Notes: generated from the sequence alone by a model not told the origin. DNA of 6,360 nt from an uncultured Clostridia bacterium (GCA_946184215.1 CAMHER010000113.1:1-6360), one strand, 5' to 3'. Shown: positions 1 to 5,774, counted from the stretch's first letter. Translations and numbers: made by a program.

Positions 1-16
1 CTTTCGACACCGTTTA

Positions 17-56
17 CTGCCGGATACGTATTTTGGTCTCTGTTTTTATCCGGCGG
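17..56 (+). other. Hairpin in the leader upstream of the beta-helix gene
   Basis: GCCGGATA (19-26) is the exact reverse complement of TATCCGGC (47-54). The stem can be lengthened by a G-T and a C-G pair (17-18 with 55-56), giving about 10 pairs around a 20-nt loop. No T-run follows on either strand, so this does not look like a standard intrinsic terminator. It ends 13 nt before the AAGGAG ribosome binding site of the next gene, so it could be a leader structure or the remains of an upstream processing site. I see no convincing promoter in 1-81. Two reading frames are open from position 1 to past the ATG, and the third ends at TAA 69-71. The tail of an upstream gene therefore cannot be excluded. 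Confidence 0.35.
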
Positions 57-81
57 GAATCAACTTGCTAAGGAGTTATTC

Positions 82-741
82 ATGTATACGATAAAAGATC
101 TCTATGACCTTGACCATACGCTGGCCAAAGATTATCTCCTCGGCTTTACATATCCATGGGAGGCCCTGAAGGGAATCAAGGAGTTTATTCTCCAACTTGG
201 GCCGACGCTCGGTGAAGACTATGAGGAGGTTTCCGAGCACGTCTGGGTGCATAAAACGGCAAAAGTATTCCCCAGCGCCTATTTGGGCGCACCGTGCATC
301 ATCGGGCCGGAAACGGAGGTTCGCCACTGCGCCTTCATTCGCGGCAGCGCGCTTGTCGGCGCAAACTGTGTGGTCGGCAACAGCGTGGAACTGAAAAACG
401 TGATCCTCTTCGACCATGTTCAGACGCCGCACTATAACTATGTGGGCGACTCGATCCTCGGCTATTACTCCCACATGGGCGCGGGCTCCATTACCTCCAA
501 TGTCAAGTCCGACAAAAAGCTTGTTGTCGTCCACAACGGCACGGAGCAGATCGAGACCGGCATTAAAAAATTCGGCGCCATGCTGGGCGACTATGTCGAA
601 GTCGGCTGCAACAGCGTCTGCAACCCCGGTACGGTCATCGGCCGCCACAGCAACGTTTATCCCACCTCCTGCGTCCGCGGCGTCGTCCCCGAGAACAGCA
701 TTTTCAAGGACAACGGCGTGATCGTCGAAAAGCACGACTGA
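82..741 (+). CDS. Stand-alone left-handed beta-helix acyltransferase, GlmU C-terminal-like
   Basis: This 219-residue protein belongs to the clostridial family usually labelled 'UDP-N-acetylglucosamine pyrophosphorylase-related'. Residues 1-50 form a short helical N-terminus. Residues about 52-205 are hexapeptide-type repeats of a left-handed beta-helix. There is no nucleotidyltransferase domain, so a pyrophosphorylase name is unsupported. The stretch 75-146 aligns without gaps to the acetyltransferase half of E. coli GlmU (from memory). R87, K105, H117 (the catalytic base position), Y120 and K146 match R333, K351, H363, Y366 and K392, while the GlmU N377 position is H131. The inferred role is acetyl transfer to glucosamine-1-phosphate or a similar amino sugar, in the cytoplasm and probably as a trimer. 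The start at 82 has AAGGAG six bases upstream and fits the family N-terminus, although the frame stays open to the window edge. It is the first visible gene of a three-gene operon, with 35 bp before nagB. The family assignment is firm; the exact substrate is not. Confidence 0.85.
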   Translation: MYTIKDLYDLDHTLAKDYLLGFTYPWEALKGIKEFILQLGPTLGEDYEEVSEHVWVHKTAKVFPSAYLGAPCIIGPETEVRHCAFIRGSALVGANCVVGNSVELKNVILFDHVQTPHYNYVGDSILGYYSHMGAGSITSNVKSDKKLVVVHNGTEQIETGIKKFGAMLGDYVEVGCNSVCNPGTVIGRHSNVYPTSCVRGVVPENSIFKDNGVIVEKHD

Positions 742-776
742 ACCAAGAGAAACTGAAACGGTAAAGGAGCAGTAAA

Positions 777-1568
777 ATGAGAGTTGTTATTCAGGACAAT
801 TACGATAAAATGAGCAAATGGGCGGCTAACTACATCGCCGCGAAAATCAACGCGCACAAGGAAGACCGTCCCTTTATTCTCGGCCTTCCGACGGGCTCGT
901 CTCCGATCGGCGTGTATCAGGAGCTGATCCGCAAGAACAAGGCGGGTGAGGTTTCCTTTGCCAATGTCGTAACCTTCAACATGGACGAATATCTCGGCCT
1001 GCCGCACGAGCATGACCAAAGCTACTGGTACTTCATGCACGACAATTTCTTCGATCACCTGGTTGATATGAAGCCGGAGAACATCAACATTCTCAACGGC
1101 ATGACCGACGATCCCGTGGGCGAGTGTGCCCGGTATGAGGAAAAGATCGCCTCTTACGGCGGTATTGACCTGTTCATGGGCGGCATCGGCGTGGATGGCC
1201 ACCTGGCCTTCAACGAGCCTTTCACCTCCCTTACGTCGCGGACCGGTCTGCGTGATCTGACGACCGACACCCGCATCGTCAACTCCCGCTTCTTCGGCGG
1301 CGACCCGGAAAAAGTCCCCGCCCAGGCGCTTTCCGTCGGCATCGGCACGGTCACGGATTCCAAGGAGGTCCTCGTGCTGATCTCCGGCCACAATAAGGCC
1401 CGCGCCCTGGCTGCCACGGTTGAGGGCAATGTCAGCCACAAGTGGACCTGCAGCGCGCTGCAGATGCACAATGGCGCCATTATTGCCTGTGACGAGGCGG
1501 CCTGCGGCGAGCTGACCGTCGATACCTACAAGTATTTCCTCGACATCGAGAGAAAAGAGAGGCTGTAA
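777..1568 (+). CDS. nagB: Glucosamine-6-phosphate deaminase (NagB)
   Basis: The 263-residue product interconverts glucosamine-6-phosphate and fructose-6-phosphate plus ammonia. It is full length for the family (E. coli about 266) and highly similar throughout. Phosphate-binding LPTGSSP is at 37-43 and FNMDEY at 67-72. Catalytic residues D70, D140, H142 and E147 sit in MDEY and GIGVDGHLAFNEP and correspond to E. coli D72, D141, H143 and E148. R171 in NSRFF is also kept. In the allosteric pocket the E. coli S151, R158 and K160 positions are T150, G157 and R159, so GlcNAc-6-P activation may be lost or altered. AAAGGAG at 763-769 lies seven bases before the ATG. It is sandwiched between a GlmU-like acetyltransferase and glmM, with one base separating it from glmM. 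This suggests a role in amino-sugar synthesis or interconversion rather than plain GlcNAc catabolism, and no nagA is visible here. Enzyme identity is very secure; the net direction in the cell is inferred. Confidence 0.95.
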   Translation: MRVVIQDNYDKMSKWAANYIAAKINAHKEDRPFILGLPTGSSPIGVYQELIRKNKAGEVSFANVVTFNMDEYLGLPHEHDQSYWYFMHDNFFDHLVDMKPENINILNGMTDDPVGECARYEEKIASYGGIDLFMGGIGVDGHLAFNEPFTSLTSRTGLRDLTTDTRIVNSRFFGGDPEKVPAQALSVGIGTVTDSKEVLVLISGHNKARALAATVEGNVSHKWTCSALQMHNGAIIACDEAACGELTVDTYKYFLDIERKERL

Positions 1569-1569
1569 G

Positions 1570-2916
1570 ATGGGCAAATATTTCGGGACCGACGGCTTTC
1601 GCGGCGAGGCCAACAAGGATCTGACCTTTGAACACGCCATCAAGATCGGCCGCTTCCTCGGCTGGTACTACGGCGCAAGAGAGAACAAAAAGGCCAAGAT
1701 CGTCATCGGCAAGGACACGCGCCGCTCTTCCTACATGTTTGAGTATGCCCTCTGCACGGGCCTGATGGCCTCCGGCGCGGACGCCTATATCATGCATGTC
1801 ACCACAACGCCGTCTGTCGCCTACATCGCCCGCGTGGACGATTTTGACTGCGGCATCATGATCTCTGCCTCTCACAACCCCTACTATGACAACGGCATCA
1901 AGCTGATCAACGGCAACGGGGAGAAGATGGACGAGGAGACGATCCTGAAGGTCGAGGATTACATCGACGGCAAGATCGAGATCCCGGTCTCCGAACGTGA
2001 GGACATCGGCCGCACGGTAGACTATGTCGCCGGCCGCAACCGCTATATCGGGCACCTGATCTCCATGTCAAAGTACAGCTTCAAAAATGTCAAGGTCGGA
2101 CTCGACTGCGCTAACGGCGCCTCCTGGCAGATCGCGAAGGCTGTGTTCGACGCGCTCGGCGCCAAGACCTATGTCATCAATGACGAGCCGAACGGCTACA
2201 ACATCAATACCGACTGCGGCAGCACGCATATCGAGCATCTGCAGAAATATGTCGTTGACAACGGCCTTGATATCGGTTTTGCCTTTGACGGCGATGCGGA
2301 TCGCTGCCTGTGCGTGGACGAAAAGGGCAATCTCGTCACGGGCGACCATGTGCTGTACATTTACGGCTTGTATATGAAGGAGCGCGGCAAGCTGCTCAAC
2401 AACAAGGTCGTTACGACGGTCATGTCCAACTTTGGCCTTTACAAGGCGCTCGACAAGGTCGGGATCGAATACGACAAAACCAAGGTCGGCGACAAGTACG
2501 TCTATGAAAACATGGTGCAGACCGGCAACCGTCTCGGCGGCGAGCAGAGCGGACACACAATCTTTCTCAAGTACGAGACGACCGGTGACGGTATTTTGAC
2601 TGCCCTGAAGCTGATGGAGGTCATGCTGGCAAAGGGAAAGCCCATGAGCGAGCTGGCCGCGCCCGTCGTGTTCTATCCGCAGGTGCTGAAAAACGTCCGC
2701 GTCAAGTCCAAGCCCGACGCGCAGAACGACCCCGACGTACAGGCGGCCGTCGCCAAGGTGACAGAGGAGCTTGGCGATACCGGCCGTATCCTGGTGCGCG
2801 AGAGCGGCACCGAGCCGGTCATTCGCGTGATGGTCGAGGCTGACACAAAGGAGATCTGCGAAAAATACGTCGACAGCGTCATCGCAGTCATTAAAAGCAA
2901 GGGCCACCTGGCCTGA
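1570..2916 (+). CDS. glmM: Phosphoglucosamine mutase (GlmM-type phosphohexomutase)
   Basis: The 448-residue product is the usual length for GlmM, which converts glucosamine-6-P to glucosamine-1-P in UDP-GlcNAc synthesis. The four alpha-D-phosphohexomutase domains can be followed in order. GTDGFRG is at 6-12. The phosphoserine loop ISASHNP is at 98-104, with S101 as the phosphorylated serine. The Mg2+ loop DGDADR is at 240-245, with D240, D242 and D244 as ligands. The sugar-recognition loop GEQSGH is at 324-329, and the C-terminal phosphate-binding loop RESGTEPVIRV is at 410-420. All key residues are present. The ATG lies one base after the nagB stop, and GAGAGG at 1557-1562 inside nagB serves as ribosome binding site, so translation is probably coupled. 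GEQSGH and the overall length favour GlmM over phosphomannomutase or phosphoglucomutase, but relaxed specificity is possible. It is the last gene of the operon, and a strong terminator starts 14 bp after its stop. Confidence 0.93.
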   Translation: MGKYFGTDGFRGEANKDLTFEHAIKIGRFLGWYYGARENKKAKIVIGKDTRRSSYMFEYALCTGLMASGADAYIMHVTTTPSVAYIARVDDFDCGIMISASHNPYYDNGIKLINGNGEKMDEETILKVEDYIDGKIEIPVSEREDIGRTVDYVAGRNRYIGHLISMSKYSFKNVKVGLDCANGASWQIAKAVFDALGAKTYVINDEPNGYNINTDCGSTHIEHLQKYVVDNGLDIGFAFDGDADRCLCVDEKGNLVTGDHVLYIYGLYMKERGKLLNNKVVTTVMSNFGLYKALDKVGIEYDKTKVGDKYVYENMVQTGNRLGGEQSGHTIFLKYETTGDGILTALKLMEVMLAKGKPMSELAAPVVFYPQVLKNVRVKSKPDAQNDPDVQAAVAKVTEELGDTGRILVRESGTEPVIRVMVEADTKEICEKYVDSVIAVIKSKGHLA

Positions 2917-2930
2917 GCCGTAACAAGCCG

Positions 2931-2964
2931 AACGGGATGCTTCCAAAGGAGGCATCCCGTTTTT
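2931..2964 (+). terminator. Rho-independent terminator of the amino-sugar operon
   Basis: A 14-pair stem joins 2931-2944 to 2948-2961 (core AACGGGATGC / GCATCCCGTT, one T-G pair) across a 3-base AAA loop. The T-run TTTTT (2960-2964) follows directly. It lies 14 bp after the glmM stop and before the promoter of the next gene, so it ends the three-gene transcript. Confidence 0.93.
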
Positions 2965-2967
2965 GTA

Positions 2968-2996
2968 TAGAAATTCAGAGAATGCTGTGATATGAT
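2968..2996 (+). promoter_or_regulatory. Extended -10 promoter of the DUF364 gene
   Basis: TATGAT at 2991-2996 is preceded by TG at 2988-2989, giving an extended -10. TAGAAA at 2968-2973 is a fair -35 (4 of 6) with a 17-bp spacer. Transcription would start near 3003, leaving about 29 nt of leader before the ATG at 3032. Its position just after a strong terminator supports it. Confidence 0.7.
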
Positions 2997-3031
2997 GAAA
3001 GCGATATGCAGCAGCAGGGGAGAAGAGCCCA

Positions 3032-3769
3032 ATGAGAAACGACTTTTTTGCGATGTATGACGCGCTTTGCACCGGCGTAACGGGAGAAGAAAAAATCGAG
3101 AAGACAATAACCGGCGAACGCTGGGCGTATGCCGAGACGGCGTCGTCTGCCGGTATCGCGATGTTTACCGCGGGCAGCACAATAGCACCGCTGCATGCGA
3201 CGCTGGAGTGCATGAGCCTTGACGAGGCCGCGCAGAGCGTGAAAAGCTGGAACCTCGAGGAGGCTTCGCTCGGCCTTGCGGCGGTGAACGCGTTTTACAA
3301 TACGCCCGCGCGGATAGAGGCCTTCAGCGCCGAGGTCTCGATGGACGTGTTTTACACGGACGGGATCGATCTGCGGGGAAAAACCGTCGCGCTTATCGGC
3401 CATATGCACGGACCAAAGGGCTTGCGGGAACAAGCAAAAAAGGTATATGTCCTCGAACGTGAGCCGCAGGAGGGCGACTATCCGGACAGCGCCTGCGACT
3501 GGATCCTGCCGCAATGCGACCTTGTAATCATCACGGGCAGCGCGCTTATCAACAAGACGCTGCCGCATCTGCTGGAGCTGAGCCAAAATGCGCTCACGAT
3601 CCTGACCGGGCCGTCCGTCCCGCTCTGCCCGGAGCTGTTCGATTTCGGCCTTGACCGGATCGCGGGAATGGCGGTCACCGACCGCACGGCCATGCATGTG
3701 CGGGTGCAAAAGGGCCTGCGCGGCTCGCCCTACGGCGAGGGGATGCCGTTCCTGCTGAAAAAAAGATAG
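3032..3769 (+). CDS. DUF4213/DUF364 protein (putative heavy-metal chelation family)
   Basis: This 245-residue protein fits the two-domain family with an N-terminal DUF4213 domain (about 5-100, enolase-N-like fold) and a C-terminal Rossmann-like DUF364 domain (about 105-235). Typical family stretches are SLGLAAVNAFYN (79-90), GKTVALIGHMHG (116-127), VIITGSALINKTLPHLLEL (165-183), GPSVPLCPELFDFG (193-206) and the C-terminal AGMAVTD (211-217). I see no signal peptide or membrane segment, so it is probably cytoplasmic. The family has structures, but to my knowledge no proven reaction. Heavy-metal or metal-cofactor handling is only a proposed role. AGGGGAG (3016-3022) lies nine bases before the chosen ATG; Met8 is a weaker alternative. 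The gene has its own promoter and is followed by a hairpin terminator, so it is probably transcribed alone. Its neighbours give no clear functional clue. Family membership is solid; the function is unknown. Confidence 0.85.
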   Translation: MRNDFFAMYDALCTGVTGEEKIEKTITGERWAYAETASSAGIAMFTAGSTIAPLHATLECMSLDEAAQSVKSWNLEEASLGLAAVNAFYNTPARIEAFSAEVSMDVFYTDGIDLRGKTVALIGHMHGPKGLREQAKKVYVLEREPQEGDYPDSACDWILPQCDLVIITGSALINKTLPHLLELSQNALTILTGPSVPLCPELFDFGLDRIAGMAVTDRTAMHVRVQKGLRGSPYGEGMPFLLKKR

Positions 3770-3780
3770 ATAAAGAAATC

Positions 3781-3813
3781 GCAAAAGCTCCGGCTGGCTG
3801 CCGGAGCGTTTGC
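3781..3813. terminator. Bidirectional terminator between convergent genes
   Basis: GCTCCGGC (3787-3794) pairs perfectly with GCCGGAGC (3800-3807) around a 5-nt loop. Beyond one A/G mismatch, GCAAA (3781-3785) pairs with TTTGC (3809-3813). On the + strand a short T-run (3809-3811) follows, and on the - strand the run CTTTTGC follows. It lies between two convergent stop codons, 11 bp after the DUF364 gene and 18 bp after the small - strand gene. It therefore likely ends both. Confidence 0.8.
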
Positions 3814-3831
3814 GGCGTTCACAGAGATTGT

Positions 3832-4194
3832 TTACTTCACAAATCCGATCGCAGTGGCTGGGGAGCGGCGCGCGATCTCAGAGAGTGCATCGTCGGTTGC
3901 CTTTTCGTCTTCGCTGATCACGTCGCCCCATTCCTTGCCGCCGACGACAAAGACGAGACGAAAATAATGGAACACGGCTTTCCCGCAGCACATGCGGCCG
4001 TTGACCTCCTGCACGCGGATAAAGGCGCGCTCCAGCTGGGCGTAAGGCACATATTTCGTCTTAAATCCATCGCGGTAGTACACGCCGAGCGAGCCGACGA
4101 GAACCTTGTCAAAACGCTGCGCGGCGTCAAAATCGGCGGTGACTGCCGCATCACTTACGACCCCTGACGGCGCGGCGAATTTTTTATCTGACAT
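3832..4194 (-). CDS. Conserved-type hypothetical protein, possible PH-like fold, 120 aa
   Basis: I do not recognise a named function. The start at 4194 is chosen because AGGAGG sits seven bases upstream of MSDKK. The longer open frame to 4245 would place coding sequence over the promoter and has no such site. The product has a polar, flexible N-terminus (1-28). Alternating hydrophobic strands follow (about 30-94: VLVGSLGVYY, KYVPYAQLERAFIRVQEV, FHYFRLVFVV, EWGDVI), then one charged helix (about 94-110) and a short final strand ending IGFVK. Many strands capped by one C-terminal helix is the layout of small PH-like domains, and the YVPYAQLERAF turn resembles such proteins, but this is a fold guess. 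There is a Cys-Cys pair at 69-70. No signal peptide or membrane segment is present. It is transcribed divergently from the flavodiiron gene, 118 bp apart, and ends at a terminator shared with the convergent gene. Codon use matches its neighbours. Confidence 0.75.
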   Translation of the reverse strand: MSDKKFAAPSGVVSDAAVTADFDAAQRFDKVLVGSLGVYYRDGFKTKYVPYAQLERAFIRVQEVNGRMCCGKAVFHYFRLVFVVGGKEWGDVISEDEKATDDALSEIARRSPATAIGFVK

Positions 4195-4222
4195 GCGGAT
4201 CCCTCCTGGTTTCATTTTCTGT

Positions 4223-4251
4223 ATCATAACACATATTCCTTGCACACGCTA
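4223..4251 (-). promoter_or_regulatory. Extended -10 promoter of the small - strand gene
   Basis: Read on the - strand, TATGAT occupies 4228 down to 4223. It is preceded by TG one base away, giving TGTTATGAT. The -35 region 17 bp upstream is a weak TAGCGT (4251-4246), which is acceptable with an extended -10. Transcription would start near 4216, leaving about 22 nt of leader that contains the AGGAGG. Confidence 0.6.
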
Positions 4252-4268
4252 TCACAATATGATAAAAT
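4240..4268 (+). promoter_or_regulatory. Probable promoter of the flavodiiron gene
   Basis: TTGCAC (4240-4245) and TAAAAT (4263-4268) are spaced by 17 bp. An overlapping TATGAT (4258-4263) is a second possible -10 but lacks a good -35. The start would be near 4270-4276, giving about 40 nt of leader. The ribosome binding site GGAGGA (4301-4306) is six bases before the ATG at 4313. This promoter overlaps the upstream part of the divergent - strand promoter, so the two may compete. Confidence 0.5.
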
Positions 4269-4286
4269 CAAACCATATCAAACCAT
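4267..4286. repeat. Perfect 10-bp tandem repeat, possible operator
   Basis: ATCAAACCAT occurs twice head to tail (4267-4276 and 4277-4286), one helical turn apart. It overlaps the -10 and start region of the flavodiiron promoter and lies upstream of the divergent - strand promoter. Read on the - strand it is TTTGAT-N4-TTTGAT. The repeat is plain in the sequence; protein binding is inferred. Confidence 0.6.
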
Positions 4287-4312
4287 AAATCTAATTTAAC
4301 GGAGGACAAGAC

Positions 4313-5509
4313 ATGTACTGCACAAGAAAGGTCTCGGACGACCTGATCTGGGTCGGCGCGGACGACCGGCGACTGAGCTGCTTTGAAGGCGTTTACAGTG
4401 TACCGGAGGGTGTTTCCTATAACTCCTATCTGATGCTCGATGAGAAGACCGTGCTTTTCGACACCGTTGACAAAGCGGTCTATCAGACTTATTTTGAAAA
4501 TGTTGCCTTTGCGCTCGGCGGGCGGAAGCTGGATTACCTGGTCATTTCGCATATGGAGCCGGACCACGCCTACACGGTCGGCGATCTGATCGTCCGCTAT
4601 CCCGATGTCCGGATCATCTGCAACGCAAAGATCAAAACCATGCTCGGCCAGTTCTTCCCGCAGGATCTGTCTGATCGCATCGTGCTCGTCAAGGAGGGCG
4701 ACAGCTTTTCCGCCGGACGCCATGTGCTGAACTTTATCAACGCTCCCATGGTCCACTGGCCCGAGGTCATGATGACCTATGACAGCACCGACGGCATTCT
4801 TTTCTCTGCCGATGCGTTCGGGCTTTTCGGCGCGCTCAACGGCCGGCTCTTTGCCGACGAGACCGATTTCTTTACCGAACACCTGGACGAGGCAAGACGC
4901 TATTATACCAACATAGTCGGCAAGTACGGCCCCCAGGTGCAGAACGTGCTGAAAAAAGCCGCCGCGCTGGATATCAAGATCGTCTGCCCGCTGCACGGCT
5001 TCGTCTGGCGCAGCAATTTCGGTGAATTCCTGGAAAAGTATCAGCTCTGGAGCAGCTATACGCCCGAGGAAAAGAGCGTCATGATCGCCTATGCTTCGGT
5101 GTACGGCCACACGGAGAACGCCGCGAACATTCTTGCCGTCAAGCTCGCCGAGAGAGGGGTACGCGTTCGGATGCACGACACCTCCGTCATTCCGGCCAGC
5201 AACATTGTCTCCGACGCTTTTCGCTGCAGCCGTCTTGTTTTCGCGGCCACGACCTATAACAACGGCGTGTTTGTCACAATGGAGAACCTGCTGCACGATA
5301 TTGCGGCCCACAATCTGCAGAATCGAAAGATCGCGCTGATCGAAAACGGCAGCTGGGCGCCGACGAGCGGCAAAGCCATGCGCGAGATTCTAAGCGGTCT
5401 GAAGAATGTTGAATTTATCGGCGATAATATTACGCTTAAATCCGCTTTGACAGAGGGGCAGCTTTCCGAGCTCGACGCGCTGGCCGACGTACTGGCTGCG
5501 GATCTCTGA
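4313..5509 (+). CDS. fprA: FprA-type flavodiiron protein (O2/NO reductase)
   Basis: This 398-residue protein has the standard length and layout of class A flavodiiron proteins, which reduce O2 to water and/or NO to N2O in the cytoplasm of anaerobes. They usually take electrons from rubredoxin. Residues 1-250 are the metallo-beta-lactamase-like diiron domain. Ligands H80, E82, D84 and H85 lie in HMEPDH, followed by H148 (VHWPE), D167 (SADAFG) and H228 (PLHGFVW); all are present. Residues 255-398 are the flavodoxin-like FMN domain, with phosphate loop ASVYGHTENA (261-270) and FMN-contacting TTYNNGVF (313-320) and NGSWAP (345-350). No rubredoxin or flavin-reductase domain is fused, so a separate electron donor is needed. 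GGAGGA six bases upstream fixes the start. It has its own promoter in a divergent spacer and a hairpin terminator downstream. The next gene, rnfC, is also a redox gene but is a separate unit. Whether O2 or NO is preferred cannot be read from sequence. Confidence 0.95.
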   Translation: MYCTRKVSDDLIWVGADDRRLSCFEGVYSVPEGVSYNSYLMLDEKTVLFDTVDKAVYQTYFENVAFALGGRKLDYLVISHMEPDHAYTVGDLIVRYPDVRIICNAKIKTMLGQFFPQDLSDRIVLVKEGDSFSAGRHVLNFINAPMVHWPEVMMTYDSTDGILFSADAFGLFGALNGRLFADETDFFTEHLDEARRYYTNIVGKYGPQVQNVLKKAAALDIKIVCPLHGFVWRSNFGEFLEKYQLWSSYTPEEKSVMIAYASVYGHTENAANILAVKLAERGVRVRMHDTSVIPASNIVSDAFRCSRLVFAATTYNNGVFVTMENLLHDIAAHNLQNRKIALIENGSWAPTSGKAMREILSGLKNVEFIGDNITLKSALTEGQLSELDALADVLAADL

Positions 5510-5629
5510 TCAGACCCTGACGGGAAAGGAATTTCTTTCTCCTTCATTCCGGCCGGTTACAGAAAAATACTGTGCGAGGCGTTAATGGGCGCTGCTGAGC
5601 AGAATATATTTAACTGACAGGATGCAGCA

Positions 5630-5661
5630 AACGGGACAGAGTGTATCTCTGTCCCGTTCTT
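5630..5661 (+). terminator. Terminator hairpin after the flavodiiron gene
   Basis: AACGGGACAGAG (5630-5641) pairs perfectly with CTCTGTCCCGTT (5647-5658) across the 5-nt loop TGTAT. The downstream T-run is weak (TTCTTGT), so termination may be incomplete. It lies 120 bp after the flavodiiron stop and upstream of the rnfC promoter. Confidence 0.75.
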
Positions 5662-5746
5662 GTACTAAAAAGCATTTTACGACAGACATGGTAAAAATGA
5701 CGAAATTGACAAGGAATTAACGGGCTTGTTACAAACTTGACTATTT

Positions 5747-5766
5747 ATTTTGACGGATTTTGACCG
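5747..5766. repeat. 10-bp tandem repeat upstream of the rnfC promoter
   Basis: ATTTTGACGG (5747-5756) is followed directly by ATTTTGACCG (5757-5766), 9 of 10 bases identical and one helical turn apart, forming TTTGAC-N4-TTTGAC. It ends eight bases before the -35, a typical place for an activator or repressor site. Two further TTGAC boxes lie at 5706 and 5737. Regulator binding is inferred. Confidence 0.5.
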
Positions 5767-5774
5767 GGAAAGCA

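Noticed and set aside
2..14. TTTCGACACCGTT, also present near 4456 in the flavodiiron gene
   Set aside because: It is a short match explained by common codons for Phe-Asp-Thr-Val in fprA; no repeat extends from it.
1..81. In-frame upstream extension of the beta-helix gene or the tail of another gene
   Set aside because: The frame is open to the edge, but AAGGAG is well spaced to ATG 82 and the family N-terminus begins there. Eighty bases are too few to identify an upstream gene.
657..1643. 328-codon open frame on the - strand
   Set aside because: It lies opposite the clearly real NagB and beta-helix genes, has low-complexity composition, and arises from the G/C-rich third positions of those genes.
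2068..3213. 381-codon open frame on the - strand
   Set aside because: It is antisense to glmM and crosses its terminator and the next promoter; it shows no recognisable domain.
4195..4245. Longer start for the small - strand gene
   Set aside because: The extra 17 codons would cover the AGGAGG site and the -10 promoter. The MSDKK start has a well-placed ribosome binding site.
4260..4270. FNR/CRP-like palindrome TGAT-AAA-ATCA
   Set aside because: FNR/CRP sites need a 4-bp spacer (TTGAT-N4-ATCAA) and this has 3. The match also overlaps the -10 and the tandem repeat, which explain it better.
4268..5311. 347-codon open frame on the - strand
   Set aside because: It is antisense to the flavodiiron gene, whose every metal ligand is conserved. 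It has no family features of its own.
5706..5734. TTGACA at 5706-5711 as the -35 of an upstream rnfC promoter
   Set aside because: The sequence 17 bp downstream is TTACAA, a poor -10. The TAGACA/TGTTATGAT pair nearer the gene is much better.
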